A stretch of DNA of 64,000 nucleotides from Haloechinothrix aidingensis (GCF_013450155.1 NZ_JACCKD010000002.1:734531-798530), one strand, 5' to 3'; shown: positions 39,877 to 49,463, counted from the first letter of the stretch. Numbers and translations are program-made. The notes: generated by a model from the letters alone, not told the origin.

Positions 39877-41463
39877 ATGAGCCTGCAGCATTCGTCGAGC
39901 GCACCGCTGTACGAAGCCACCGGCACACGCTCGCGGCTCGCGCGCCGCCGTGCCGAACCGTCCGACCGGGAGCTCGCCCTGCTCGGCAGGCCGATGCCGC
40001 TGGACGGGGCACGCAGCTGGATCGTCACGCTGGTGGTCACCGGGATCGCGGCCGTGGTGCGGCTGTGGAAACTCGGGTCGCCCACCGACGGCGGGACGCC
40101 CGTCTTCGACGAGAAGCACTACGTCCCCCAGGCGTGGCAGATGCTGCGCAACGGCGGGTACGAGGACAACTACGGGTTCACGCTGATCGTGCACCCCCCG
40201 CTCGGCAAACACCTGATCGCGCTGGGTGAATGGCTGTTCGGCTACACGGCGTGGGGCTGGCGGTTCAGCGCCGCGATCGCCGGAGTGCTCATCGTCCTGC
40301 TGATCATCCGCATCACCCGCAGGCTGACCCGCTCGACCTTCCTGGCGGCCGCCGCCGGGGTGCTCGCCATCACCGACGGTGTGCTGCACCTGCAGTCCCG
40401 GATGGGGATGCTGGACATCTTCCTGGTGCTGTTCGTGCTTGCGGCGTTCGGTTGCCTGGTGCGCGACCGCGAGCAGGTGCGCCAGCGGCTCGCCGAGGCC
40501 GTGCGCGAGGGCTGGATCGGCGCATCGGTGTACGGCCCGCGCCTCGGGGTGCGCTGGTGGCGCATCGCCGCGGGCGTGAGCCTCGGCCTGGCCTGCGCGG
40601 TCAAGTGGTCAGGGCTGTACTTCGTCGTCGCTGTCGGGCTGCTTGTACTGATCTTCGACTACACGGCCCGGCGCACGGCCGGGGTCGAGCGCCCGCTGCG
40701 CGCGGTCCTGCGACTGGACCTGGTACCCGCGGCGCTGGCCGTCGGTGTCATGTCCGTACTTGTGTACCTGGGTAGCTGGTGGGCATGGCTGCGCAGCGAG
40801 ACAGCGACCGACCGCCACTACGCGGAGATCAACCAGGTCGATCAGGGCGCGTTCGCGTTCCTCCCGGACGCGCTGCACTCGCTGTGGCACTACACCCTCG
40901 AGATACTCCGGTTCCACAGCACCCTGGAGACCCCGGACGGTGACCCGCACCCGTGGGAGTCGAAACCGTGGACCTGGCCGATGGGCCTGCGCCCCATGCT
41001 CTACTACTACGACTCCGGATCCGAGGTCACCGGATGTGCCCAGGAGGAGTGCGTCGAGGCCACCATGCTGATCGGCACACCGGCGTTGTGGTGGCTGGCG
41101 ATCCCGCTGCTGGCCTGGGCGCTGTGGCGGGCCCTGCTGCGCTTCGATTGGCGCTACGGCGTCGTGCTCGTCGGTTACCTGGCCGGTTTCCTGCCGTGGT
41201 TTGCCAACATCGACAGGCAGATGTACTTCTTCTACGCGGCGCCGATGGCGCCGTTCCTGGTCATCGGCCTCGCGGTGGCGCTGGGACATGTACTCGGGCG
41301 AGCCAGCAGCGGCTACGAACGGCGCGCCACCGGCCTGCTCGCGGTGTCGCTCTACATCGGCCTGGCCGTGGCGAACTTCGTGTGGCTGTGGCCGGTGCTC
41401 AACGGTGAACCGATCACCTCGCCCCAGTGGGACGCCCGGTTGTGGCTGCCGTCGTGGAAGTGA
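39877..41463 (+). CDS. pmt: Dolichyl-phosphate-mannose-protein mannosyltransferase (GT39)
   Basis: This polytopic membrane enzyme moves mannose from polyprenyl-phosphomannose to Ser/Thr of proteins as they are exported. The 528-residue protein has the GT39 luminal Asp-Glu motif (PVFDEKHYVPQA), VHPPLGKHLIALGEWLFG, TDGVLHLQSRMGMLDIFLV and WSGLYFVVAVGLL. About ten hydrophobic segments are present. It corresponds to Rv1002c. The start at 39877 (MSLQHSSSAPLYEA) has GGGA six bases upstream; a longer frame reaching back into the rsmI promoter region is not family-like. Substrate proteins could include the lipoproteins in this window. Confidence 0.94.
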   Translation: MSLQHSSSAPLYEATGTRSRLARRRAEPSDRELALLGRPMPLDGARSWIVTLVVTGIAAVVRLWKLGSPTDGGTPVFDEKHYVPQAWQMLRNGGYEDNYGFTLIVHPPLGKHLIALGEWLFGYTAWGWRFSAAIAGVLIVLLIIRITRRLTRSTFLAAAAGVLAITDGVLHLQSRMGMLDIFLVLFVLAAFGCLVRDREQVRQRLAEAVREGWIGASVYGPRLGVRWWRIAAGVSLGLACAVKWSGLYFVVAVGLLVLIFDYTARRTAGVERPLRAVLRLDLVPAALAVGVMSVLVYLGSWWAWLRSETATDRHYAEINQVDQGAFAFLPDALHSLWHYTLEILRFHSTLETPDGDPHPWESKPWTWPMGLRPMLYYYDSGSEVTGCAQEECVEATMLIGTPALWWLAIPLLAWALWRALLRFDWRYGVVLVGYLAGFLPWFANIDRQMYFFYAAPMAPFLVIGLAVALGHVLGRASSGYERRATGLLAVSLYIGLAVANFVWLWPVLNGEPITSPQWDARLWLPSWK

Positions 41464-41711
41464 GCGAACTCACCGGCACCGGAACGCTTCGCCACCGCGA
41501 CCGCACGTGCAGACAGGACGAAGCGGGTTTAGGCTTCCCTGTGGCACAACGAGCGGTATCGGTACGTCGGGTCGCCCACACCCGGGACGGGCTCGCGTCC
41601 CCGGCGAGGAACACGCGACGGGCAACGCCCGGCGACCTGGCCGGGGTGCGCGGCCAGGCAGGCGAGTGAAGCTGCCCGGACGAACAACCACGAGGTGAAG
41701 GAGTTGCAGGA

Positions 41712-41759
41712 GTGCGTGCCCCAGTCACGCCGACCATGCCGGGGTTCTCCTCCCCATGA
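41712..41759 (+). CDS. Candidate 15-codon mini-ORF coupled to trkH
   Basis: A GTG at 41712 has AAGGAG eight bases upstream and opens VRAPVTPTMPGFSSP, ending in a TGA that overlaps the trkH ATG as ATGA. The trkH ATG itself has only pyrimidines (TTCTCCTCCCC) in front, so ribosomes may reach it by reading the mini-ORF. The remainder of the gap after pmt (41464-41711) is GC-rich and structured but matches no riboswitch I can recognise; I looked for the c-di-AMP element and did not find its conserved core. Confidence 0.4.
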   Translation: MRAPVTPTMPGFSSP

Positions 41760-43162
41760 GTAGCCTCGATGCCAACCGTCCCGGTTCGCGGCGGGACAGG
41801 CGGGTCCGGTCCGCCCTCCGGAAGCCACTTCCGGTGGCCGGTCACCCTGCCCGCACGGTGATGGGCGGGTTCGCCATCACCATCGCCATCGGCACCGTGC
41901 TGCTGTTGCTGCCGGTCGCCAGCGAGGACGGGACCTCGGCGGGGTTCGTGACCGCCCTGTTCACCGCGACCTCGGCGGTGTGCATCACCGGGCTCATCGT
42001 GGTCGACACCGGCGCGTACTGGTCGACGTTCGGCGAGATCGTGATCCTCGGGCTCATCCAGATCGGCGGACTCGGGATCATGACCGCGGCCTCGATCCTG
42101 GTCCTGCTGGTGTCCCGCCGGTTCGGGCTGCGCATGCAGCTGTCCGCGCAACGCGAGACGAAGAGCCTGCAACTGGGTGAGGTGCGCAATGTCGCCGCCG
42201 GCATCATCAAGGCCAGCCTCCTCATCGAGACCGTCGTGGCTACCGTGTTCGCCGGGCGGCTGCTCGTCGCCTACGACTACGCGGCCGGCGAGGCCGTCTA
42301 CTTCGGTGTCTTCCACGGGATCTCCGCCTTCAACAACGCGGGCTTCTCGCTGTACTCCGACAGCATCTCCCGGTTCGTCGCCGACCCGTGGATCTCGTTC
42401 GCGGTCATCATCGCGGTCATTCTCGGCGGTCTCGGATTCCCCGTCATCTTCGAGGTGCTACGCAGGCTGCGTCACCGCAGGGAGCACCGCTGGTCGATAC
42501 ACACGAAGATCACCCTGCTCACCTCGGGCGTGTTGCTGGCGGCCGGGTTCGCCTTCATCACCACGGCCGAGTGGAACAACGAGAACACCATGGCCCCCCT
42601 CGGCGTCGGCGGTAAGCTGCTTGCCGGGTTGTTCGCCGCCACCATGCCACGCTCGGCCGGGTTCAACAGCGTCGAGACCGGCGACATGACCGGGCCCAGC
42701 CTGCTGGTGACCGATGTGCTGATGTTCATCGGCGGGGGCAGCGCGAGCACGGCCGCCGGGATCAAGGTCACCACGTTCGCGCTGCTGGCCTTCGTCATCC
42801 TCGCCGAGATACGCGGCGAGCCCACCGTGCACGTCATGGGGCGCAGGCTCGCGGCAGCCGTGCAGCGCCAGGCGCTCACGATCGCGCTGCTGAGCGTGGG
42901 ACTGGTCATGATCACCACGATCACCATGCTCACCGCGTCCCGCTTCCCTCTCGACGATGTGTTGTTCGAAGCGGTCTCCGCGGTGGGCACGGTCGGGCTG
43001 TCCACCGGCATCACAGCCGAGCTACCGCCGGGAATACACGTCATGATGTCCGTGCTGATGTTCATCGGTCGGCTCGGACCGATCACGCTGGCCACCGCGC
43101 TCGCACTCCGCGACCGGCCCCGCAAGTACGAACTACCCGAGGAGCGACCCATCGTTGGCTAA
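41756..43162 (+). CDS. TrkH/KtrB-type potassium transporter membrane subunit
   Basis: The 468-residue protein has four membrane-pore-membrane repeats with selectivity-filter segments TSAVCITGLIVVDTGA, SAFNNAGFSLYSD, ATMPRSAGFNSVETGD and SAVGTVGLSTGITAELP. It imports K+ (usually with Na+ in the Ktr subtype) when bound to its RCK partner. The partner gene follows with an eight-base overlap. Length fits KtrB rather than the longer TrkH. The N-terminal 30 residues are basic and cytosolic. Confidence 0.93.
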   Translation: MSSLDANRPGSRRDRRVRSALRKPLPVAGHPARTVMGGFAITIAIGTVLLLLPVASEDGTSAGFVTALFTATSAVCITGLIVVDTGAYWSTFGEIVILGLIQIGGLGIMTAASILVLLVSRRFGLRMQLSAQRETKSLQLGEVRNVAAGIIKASLLIETVVATVFAGRLLVAYDYAAGEAVYFGVFHGISAFNNAGFSLYSDSISRFVADPWISFAVIIAVILGGLGFPVIFEVLRRLRHRREHRWSIHTKITLLTSGVLLAAGFAFITTAEWNNENTMAPLGVGGKLLAGLFAATMPRSAGFNSVETGDMTGPSLLVTDVLMFIGGGSASTAAGIKVTTFALLAFVILAEIRGEPTVHVMGRRLAAAVQRQALTIALLSVGLVMITTITMLTASRFPLDDVLFEAVSAVGTVGLSTGITAELPPGIHVMMSVLMFIGRLGPITLATALALRDRPRKYELPEERPIVG

Positions 43163-43823
43163 GAACAGCAGCACAGGCAGCCGTGCCGTGATCATCGGGC
43201 TCGGGCGGTTCGGCGGTTCACTCGCGCTCGAGCTCGTCCGGCAGAAGACCGACGTCCTGGCTATCGACACCAGCCCCAAGCTCATCGACCAGTACAGCGA
43301 CGAGGTCACGCACGCCGCCGTTGCCGACTCCACCGATCCGGACGCGCTGCGCCAGCTCGGGGTGCACCACTTCAAACGCGCCGTCGTCTCGATCGGCGCG
43401 GACCTGGAAGCCAGCATCCTCACCACGTCGCTGCTCGCGGACTTCGGCATCCCCAACATCTGGGCGAAGGCGCTGTCCCGCCAGCACGCGCGGATCCTGG
43501 AGCGGGTCGGTGCGCACCACGTGGTGCTTCCGGAACACGACATGGGTGAGCGCGTGGCGCACCTGGTTATGGGGCGCATGCTCGACTACATCGAGTTCGA
43601 GGACGACTACGCGCTGGTGAAGACGGTCGCACCGGCCGAGGCCGTGGGACGCCCGCTCGGGGAGAGCCAGCTGCGCTCCAAGTACGGGGTGACCGTGGTG
43701 AGCATCAAACGACGCGGTGAGGGCTTCACCTACGCCACGGCCGAAACCGTCGTGCGGCGGGGTGACCTGCTCATCGTCGCGGGCAAGTCCGCCGAGACCG
43801 AGAAGTTCGCCGAGCTCACCTAG
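43155..43823 (+). CDS. TrkA/KtrA-type RCK potassium uptake regulator
   Basis: The 222-residue cytosolic subunit has an RCK-N Rossmann domain (VIIGLGRFGGSLALEL, DVLAIDTSPKLIDQYSD, about 1-135) and an RCK-C domain (about 140-222; KYGVTVVSIKRRGEGF). It gates the adjacent channel subunit in response to nucleotides; RCK-C domains often bind c-di-AMP. The start is a TTG at 43155 inside the trkH 3' end, with GAGGAG ten bases upstream. It converges on the kinase gene with eight bases between stops. Confidence 0.94.
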   Translation: MAKNSSTGSRAVIIGLGRFGGSLALELVRQKTDVLAIDTSPKLIDQYSDEVTHAAVADSTDPDALRQLGVHHFKRAVVSIGADLEASILTTSLLADFGIPNIWAKALSRQHARILERVGAHHVVLPEHDMGERVAHLVMGRMLDYIEFEDDYALVKTVAPAEAVGRPLGESQLRSKYGVTVVSIKRRGEGFTYATAETVVRRGDLLIVAGKSAETEKFAELT

Positions 43824-43831
43824 GCCGTGTC

Positions 43832-45520
43832 TCACTCCTCCCTCGGCTGGATACGCGTGCTGCCCTGCCGGGGTGTGCCACTGGGCAGCACACGCGTCAC
43901 CGGCCCCTGTGCCGACGCGCCTGCCTGCGCCAGCCACCCGTCGACCTCGCGCACCACTTCCCGCAGGCTGGGACGGTTCCGCGGGTCCGCGTCGAGCGCG
44001 CGCGCGAGCAGGGTGGCGTGCGCGCTGCGCTCCGGCAGCTCGGAGGGTGTCTCCGCGCGCGCCGCCGCGGAGAGCGCGGCCATCGCGGTCTCCCGGACAC
44101 CCCGCGGGGGCTTGCCGGTCAGCGCGTAGCTGACGGTGGCGGCGAGCTGCCAGGCGTCCGCGGCCGGCGAGGCCGGCTCACCCGCCGCGACCTCGGGGGC
44201 GGTGTAGTCCGGGGTGCCGATCATCATGCCCGTCGCGGTCATCGAGGCGTCACCCTTGCTGCGCGCGATGCCGAAGTCGATCAGGTGGGGTCTGCCGGAC
44301 GGGTCGACGATCACGTTGGACGGTTTCACGTCGCGGTGCAGCACGTGCTTGTCGTGCGCGGCGAGCAATGCCGCGGCCAGGGTCGACCACAGCCGGGCCG
44401 CCTGGACATCGTCCACCGGCCCGTTCTCGTCGACCGAGAAGGACAGGGGGCTGCCGTCGAGATACTCCATCACCAGCGCGAGCCCGTCGTGTTCCTCGGC
44501 GAGGTCGTAGACCCGCACGCAACTGGGGTGGTCGACCGCGGCGAGCGCGCGGGCCTCCCGCTGCATGCGCTCCACCGTCTCGTGGTCCGGGTTGTGCGCG
44601 ATCTTCAGCGCGACGGTGCGGCCGAGCTGGCTGTCCTGGGCTTGCCAGACGGTACCGAACCCACCGTGCCCCAGCTTGCGCATCCGCCTGTACCGGCCAC
44701 CTCCCTGGTGCGCCGTGGCAGGCGCCATCGCTGTCGCCACCGCGGTCGGCTGGTAACCGCGGGGTCGCTCGGGCTCCGGCCGCGGCTGCGGCGGGGGTGG
44801 CGGGGGCGGCTGCTGCTCGCTGCGCCGCACGGCCTTGCGGCTCGGCGGACCGACCATCGACACCGGAACCAGGCCCAACACGCTCACCGCCAGGAAGCCG
44901 ATCCACGCATGCATCGCGGTGTTCGCGCTGATCCCCGCTGTGAACACGACAAGGGCGAGGAACGGGACCCAGAACAGCCGGGCCGGCCACGCGGGCCCCC
45001 TGCGGAACGCGAGGCGGGCGTGCATCATGACGACCAGCAGGATGAGCAACGGCAGCCCGACGACGCCGCCGAGGTGCACCACATACATCAGCCCCTCACC
45101 CGCCTGCGGGAGCACCGTCTCGTACACGGTGCGGCCGCCGCCCAGGTAGGTGCTCTGGTCACCGATGAAGCCACAGTAGGTCGAGTTGAGGCTGGCGGCC
45201 TGGGTCTCATCCAGCGCCGCGCTGCCACCGGCGAACACCGTGCGGTACGTGTCGGAGATCGCGATCAGCAGCATCCACGGCACCACGAGCACGCACAGCA
45301 CGCTGATACCGCCGAAGACTCCGAGCGTCACCGCGTCGTACCGGTTCGCCGTGAACCTGCGGATCACCGCGACCACGAACGCCGCGAGTACGGGGAGTAA
45401 CCCGATGAGCGCGCCGGCCGTGCTGGTGGCATAGACCCAGTCGCCAGGGCACAGGCCAGGGCTGAAGACCTGGTAGGCCCAGGAAAGCAAGCTACCTGCG
45501 AGCTCTGCGAACACGTCCAC
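43832..45520 (-). CDS. Membrane Ser/Thr protein kinase with C-terminal kinase domain
   Basis: The 562-residue protein begins with about six membrane segments (residues ~10-215) and a proline linker (QQPPPPPPPQPRPEPE). A Hanks-type kinase domain from about 277 to 540 follows: LGHGGFGTVW (282-291), VALK with Lys306, HRDVKPSN with Asp387 and DFG (405-407). This order is the reverse of PknB, where the kinase is N-terminal. The N-terminal membrane part should sense something in or outside the membrane. I place the start at the GTG at 45520, five bases after GAGGGGAG; a GTG five codons upstream is in frame. It lies divergent from the hexosaminidase gene across 171 bases. Confidence 0.92.
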   Translation of the reverse strand: MDVFAELAGSLLSWAYQVFSPGLCPGDWVYATSTAGALIGLLPVLAAFVVAVIRRFTANRYDAVTLGVFGGISVLCVLVVPWMLLIAISDTYRTVFAGGSAALDETQAASLNSTYCGFIGDQSTYLGGGRTVYETVLPQAGEGLMYVVHLGGVVGLPLLILLVVMMHARLAFRRGPAWPARLFWVPFLALVVFTAGISANTAMHAWIGFLAVSVLGLVPVSMVGPPSRKAVRRSEQQPPPPPPPQPRPEPERPRGYQPTAVATAMAPATAHQGGGRYRRMRKLGHGGFGTVWQAQDSQLGRTVALKIAHNPDHETVERMQREARALAAVDHPSCVRVYDLAEEHDGLALVMEYLDGSPLSFSVDENGPVDDVQAARLWSTLAAALLAAHDKHVLHRDVKPSNVIVDPSGRPHLIDFGIARSKGDASMTATGMMIGTPDYTAPEVAAGEPASPAADAWQLAATVSYALTGKPPRGVRETAMAALSAAARAETPSELPERSAHATLLARALDADPRNRPSLREVVREVDGWLAQAGASAQGPVTRVLPSGTPRQGSTRIQPREE

Positions 45521-45691
45521 TCGTGCTCCCCTCACGGTTTACCTCACTGTCCAACAACAGTACGTTGCCGTCCGCGTGGTGCTACCCGGGCACGCCCACT
45601 TAGAGTGAGGAGCTGACCCGCTCGCGTCGATCAGCCGCACCCGGGCGGTACCAGGCCGGAATCCCACGCCACGCCGAGCAGGAAAGAGGCC

Positions 45692-47329
45692 ATGATGCCA
45701 CTCGTCCGCAGCCTCGCGGTCGTTGTCACGCTGCTGCTCGCGGGATGCACCGGCGGCGACGACGCACAGCCGGACGAGACCGGTACCGCGCCCACACAGG
45801 AGCAGCCCATGCCACTGGAGGAACTTCCCGAGGACACGCCCGCGCTCGGCGAGATCATCCCCGCCCCGGTGCGGGCGGCCGGCGACGAGAGCGGCAACTT
45901 CGAGCTGACCGGACAGACCCGGATCCGGGTGGACAGTGACGGTTCCGGGGCGCGCCGGGCAGCCGAGTACCTCGCCGAGCTGGTCGAACCCGCCACCGGC
46001 TTCGCGCTGCCGGTCGTCGACGACGGTGGCGACGCGGAGCCCGGCCGGGCGATCGTGCTGCGCGACGGGGACGAGCTGCCCGAAGAGCTTCCCGAGGGCG
46101 GGTACGTCCTCGATATCACCGCGGGCGAGGTCGCGCTGGCCGCCGACTCGGCCGACGGGTTCTTCTCCGGTGTGCAGACCCTGCGGCAGCAACTTCCCGC
46201 CGACGTCGAGGCGAACGAGCGCGTGGACCGCACGTGGGGTATCGCGGGTGGCCGGATCGTGGATCATCCCCGGTTCGGCTACCGGTCGGCGATGCTCGAC
46301 ATCGCGCGGCACTTCTTCGAGCCCGAGGTGGTCAAACGACATATCGACCGGCTCGCGCAGTACAAGATCAACCACCTGCACCTGCACCTGTCCGACGACC
46401 AGGGGTGGCGGATCGAGATCGAGGGCTGGCCGAAACTGACCGAGATCGGCGCCGCCACCGAGGTGGGTGGCGGCCCCGGCGGGTACTACACGCAGGAGGA
46501 GTACCGGGAGATCGTGGCCTACGCCGCCGACCGCGGCATCACGGTCGTGCCCGAGATCGACATGCCGGGACACACGAACGCGGCCCTGATCTCCTACCCC
46601 GAGCTCAACTGCGACGGGTCGAACCCGGAGCCCTACACCGGCACCCACGTCGGGTTCTCCTCGCTGTGCATCGACTCGGACAGGACCTACGAGTTCCTCA
46701 ACGACGTGATATCCCAGATCGCCGAGCTGACCCCCGGCCCGTATCTGCACGTCGGCGGCGACGAGGCGGAGGCCACCGGCGAGGCCGACTACGCCCGGTT
46801 CTTCGAACGGGTGCTGCCGATGGTGACCGGGGCGGGCAAACGTCCCGTCGGCTGGCACGAGTACGGCCAGGTGGACCTTCCCGAACCCGCGATCGTGCAG
46901 TACTGGCGGATCGAGAGCGAGCATCCCGATACGACGGCGTCGGCCGAGAGCGGGAACTCGATCATCATGTCCCCGGCGAACAAGTCCTATCTAGACATGA
47001 AATACAACGACGGTGACCCGTGGGGCAACGACTGGGCCGGGGCTGTCGACGTGCGCACGGCATACGAATGGGATCCCGCACGGTTCCTCACCGGCGTCGG
47101 CGAGGCGTCCGTGCACGGCGTGGAAACCGCTCTATGGACCGAACTGGTCGAGTCGGAGAGCGACATCGAACGCATGATGTTCCCCCGGCTCCAGGCACTC
47201 GCCGAAGTCGGCTGGACCCCGCAACAGGATCGGGACTGGGAGAGTTTCCAGCGCAGGCTCGCGACGCAGGCGGAGCGGATGGACAAGCAGGGCATCGACT
47301 ACCACCCCACTCCGGGGGTGAACTGGTAA
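45692..47329 (+). CDS. GH20 beta-N-acetylhexosaminidase lipoprotein
   Basis: The 545-residue protein has a lipobox LLLAGC near Cys19, an Asp/Glu-rich linker, a GH20 N-terminal domain (about 50-185), and a catalytic barrel. In the barrel are RSAMLDIARHFFEP, HLHLSDDQGWRIEI, VPEIDMPGHTNAAL and the catalytic pair Asp357-Glu358 in HVGGDEAEA. A Trp-rich end (ALWTELVESE) follows. It would remove terminal GlcNAc from chitin oligomers or peptidoglycan fragments outside the membrane. It has ATG codons at 45692 and 45695 after GGAAAGAGG; the second is better spaced. Confidence 0.94.
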   Translation: MMPLVRSLAVVVTLLLAGCTGGDDAQPDETGTAPTQEQPMPLEELPEDTPALGEIIPAPVRAAGDESGNFELTGQTRIRVDSDGSGARRAAEYLAELVEPATGFALPVVDDGGDAEPGRAIVLRDGDELPEELPEGGYVLDITAGEVALAADSADGFFSGVQTLRQQLPADVEANERVDRTWGIAGGRIVDHPRFGYRSAMLDIARHFFEPEVVKRHIDRLAQYKINHLHLHLSDDQGWRIEIEGWPKLTEIGAATEVGGGPGGYYTQEEYREIVAYAADRGITVVPEIDMPGHTNAALISYPELNCDGSNPEPYTGTHVGFSSLCIDSDRTYEFLNDVISQIAELTPGPYLHVGGDEAEATGEADYARFFERVLPMVTGAGKRPVGWHEYGQVDLPEPAIVQYWRIESEHPDTTASAESGNSIIMSPANKSYLDMKYNDGDPWGNDWAGAVDVRTAYEWDPARFLTGVGEASVHGVETALWTELVESESDIERMMFPRLQALAEVGWTPQQDRDWESFQRRLATQAERMDKQGIDYHPTPGVNW

Positions 47330-47425
47330 CGCCTGGCGGGAACCGCGCGGGACGGTCGGCGGCCCGCCTGCCGTACACGGCCCCGCTGCGGTGACATCGG
47401 TTGAACCCGGCGACCGACACGGACG

Positions 47426-48316
47426 TCAGCGCAGCAGGCCGGTGTTGCGCGCGACCGAGACGGTCTCCATCCTGTTGCGCGCGCCGAGCTTGCGCATCGT
47501 GTTCTTCAGATGAGTCTTCACCGTTGTCGGAAGCACGCCGAGCGAGTCGGCGATCTCCGAGTTCGTCCGGCCCATGGCCACCTGCCTGAGCACCTCGGAC
47601 TCGCGCGGGGAAAGCCGCGCGTGCGCACCACCGTCCGCCTCACCGCCGACGACCAGACGGTCGCTCAGCGCGACGAGCCGCGATCTCGTCCCGGCGTCGG
47701 TGATCGAGTCCGCGATCGAGGCCAGCTCCGCACGCACCTCGGCCAGCTCGTCGACGTCCGGGCACGCGGCCGGTTCGGTCTCGCGCTGCCACAGGTGCAG
47801 CCGGACGCGGCGCTGGACCTCCTCCTCCAGCGCGATCTCGTTGGCCAGGTTGCGCACCATCGAGGTCGCGGCATCCACGGTCCGCTCACCCCACGGGGAG
47901 CCGTCGCGAGTCGCACCGTAGAGCACCGCCCGGATGGTGCCGCGTACCTGGAGGGGGATCGCGACGGCACCGGTGAGGTTGTCCGCGATGACGGCACTGT
48001 CGAAATGATGCGTGATCCCGGTCGACTCCACGTAGTTGTCGACCACGACCGGCCTGCGGCGCTGCAGAGCCATCCCCCCGAGCCCGATACCGGGCCTGAT
48101 CACCGACCCCAGCAGCAGGCAGGTGCGCATCTCGAGCAGCTCGCTGAGCACCAGCTTCTCGCCGCTACGGGCCACCCCGCCGCCGATCGCCGCGGAGACC
48201 CCTTCCAACCGCGCTATCCCGCGCATCCCACGACGCACCTGCTCTGCGATGTCGCCCCCGGCATCCACGCCGGAAGCAGGCCCCGTCATCGACTGATCCA
48301 CGCGGGCCGATGCCAT
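47426..48316 (-). CDS. GAF-LuxR type transcriptional regulator
   Basis: The 296-residue protein has an N-terminal GAF-like sensor region (about 35-165; LEVRTC-like LLEMRTCLLLGSVIRPGIG, VVVDNYVESTGITHHFD, AVAIPLQVRGTIRAVLYG), a helical linker, and a LuxR helix-turn-helix (about 236-290; LSPRESEVLRQVAMGRTNSE). It has no receiver domain, so control is probably by ligand binding. The gene is divergent from the ABC transporter/acyl-CoA ligase operon and most likely regulates it. The ATG at 48316 lies five bases after GGAGG. Confidence 0.9.
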   Translation of the reverse strand: MASARVDQSMTGPASGVDAGGDIAEQVRRGMRGIARLEGVSAAIGGGVARSGEKLVLSELLEMRTCLLLGSVIRPGIGLGGMALQRRRPVVVDNYVESTGITHHFDSAVIADNLTGAVAIPLQVRGTIRAVLYGATRDGSPWGERTVDAATSMVRNLANEIALEEEVQRRVRLHLWQRETEPAACPDVDELAEVRAELASIADSITDAGTRSRLVALSDRLVVGGEADGGAHARLSPRESEVLRQVAMGRTNSEIADSLGVLPTTVKTHLKNTMRKLGARNRMETVSVARNTGLLR

Positions 48317-48677
48317 CCACACCTCCGTGGGGTCTGCTCAGCTAAGGCACGATCCTGCGACATCGATTGCCGTTCGTCAACAAATCGCGCGAGCCACCCC
48401 GGATCCCCTCCTCCTCCACAGGGAGGAGGGCAAGCCGGACGGACGTAGCTAGCCTCCCTCCCACGCGCTCCCCTTCCTCCGGGGACCACGAGACGACTGA
48501 TCAGCACTAGACGGCAAACCGACCGGTAGGTATGGTTTCGTGGCATAGCGCACACGGTCGAAAGAAACACAGAATCGATAACAGTTTCGGCACCGGATCT
48601 TGGCCAGGATCCCGCAATGGCGAATGCTCACGGCAACCGCATCGTGACCGCGGCCCTGACCTGCACACGGAGGTGGC
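48317..48677 (+). promoter_or_regulatory. Intergenic control region of the ABC/acyl-CoA ligase operon
   Basis: These 361 bases separate the divergent LuxR gene and the operon and contain no convincing gene. CCCTCCTCC (48406-48414) can pair with GGAGGAGGG (48422-48430), while GGGAGGAGGG can alternatively pair in part with CCTCCCTCCC (48453-48462), so two exclusive hairpins are possible. The last 150 bases before the operon are comparatively AT-rich (ATCGATAACAGTTTCGG) and are the likeliest promoter region. The ATG at 48678 is preceded by CGGAGGTGGC. Confidence 0.45.
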
Positions 48678-49463
48678 ATGCTCGCTGTCCGCAATCTTGA
48701 GGTCGTCTACAACGACGTGATCCTGGTGCTGCGGGGAGTCAGCCTCGATGTCGCCGACGGGCAGATCGTGGCGTTGCTCGGCGCCAACGGCGCGGGGAAG
48801 ACGACCCTGCTCCGGGCCATCACGGGGTTGCTCGACATTCACGACGGGGAGATCACCAAGGGCTCGGTCACGCTGGACGGGGAACCGATTCACCAGCACG
48901 GCCCGACCAAGATCGTCAATCTGGGGATCAAGCAGGTACTGGAAGGGCGGCGGATCTTCTCCGAGCTGACCGTGGACGAGAACCTGCGGGTCGGCGCGCA
49001 CACCAACCCGCGGAACGCCAGGCAGAACATCGACCGGATCTACGACCTGTTCCCGTCCCTGCGCGGGCGGGAACGCGCCACAGCGGGGTACCTCTCCGGC
49101 GGTGAGCAGCAGATGCTGGCGATGGGGCGAGCGATGATGTCGGAACCGCGCTACCTGCTGCTGGACGAGCCGAGCCTGGGGCTCGCGCCGCTGCTGGTCC
49201 AGCAGATCCGCGACCTCATCGTGGAGATCAACAAGCAGGGCACCACCGTGCTGCTCGTCGAGCAGAACGCCACGATGGCGTTGTCGATCGCCGAGCACGG
49301 CTACGTGCTGGAGACCGGAAAGGTCGTCATGGACTCCCCGGCCGAGGAGCTACTCGCCGACTCCGACATCAGGGAGTTCTATCTCGGCCTCGGAGCGGAG
49401 GGCACGACGAAGTCCTTCCGGGACGTCAAGCACTACAAGCGGCGTAAGAGGTGGCTGTCATGA
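48678..49463 (+). CDS. Branched-chain-type ABC transporter ATP-binding protein (LivF-like)
   Basis: The 261-residue ATPase starts MLAVRNLEVVYNDVILVLRG and has Walker A GANGAGKTT, LSGGEQQMLAMGRAMM, LLLDEPSLGLAP and the His-less VEQNA loop typical of LivF. It is the first gene of an operon in which five genes overlap by four bases each. The Lys/Arg-rich C-terminal tail (KHYKRRKRWLS) is an extension beyond the usual end. It should pair with the LivG-like ATPase encoded next. Confidence 0.94.
   Translation: MLAVRNLEVVYNDVILVLRGVSLDVADGQIVALLGANGAGKTTLLRAITGLLDIHDGEITKGSVTLDGEPIHQHGPTKIVNLGIKQVLEGRRIFSELTVDENLRVGAHTNPRNARQNIDRIYDLFPSLRGRERATAGYLSGGEQQMLAMGRAMMSEPRYLLLDEPSLGLAPLLVQQIRDLIVEINKQGTTVLLVEQNATMALSIAEHGYVLETGKVVMDSPAEELLADSDIREFYLGLGAEGTTKSFRDVKHYKRRKRWLS

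Noticed and set aside
41427-41669. 80-codon frame between pmt and trkH
   Set aside because: It begins inside pmt, lacks a ribosome binding site and has Arg-rich shadow composition.
41464-41711. c-di-AMP (ydaO) riboswitch upstream of trkH
   Set aside because: The position is attractive for a K+ transporter, but I could not build the P1 helix or find the conserved core; a covariance-model scan would settle it.
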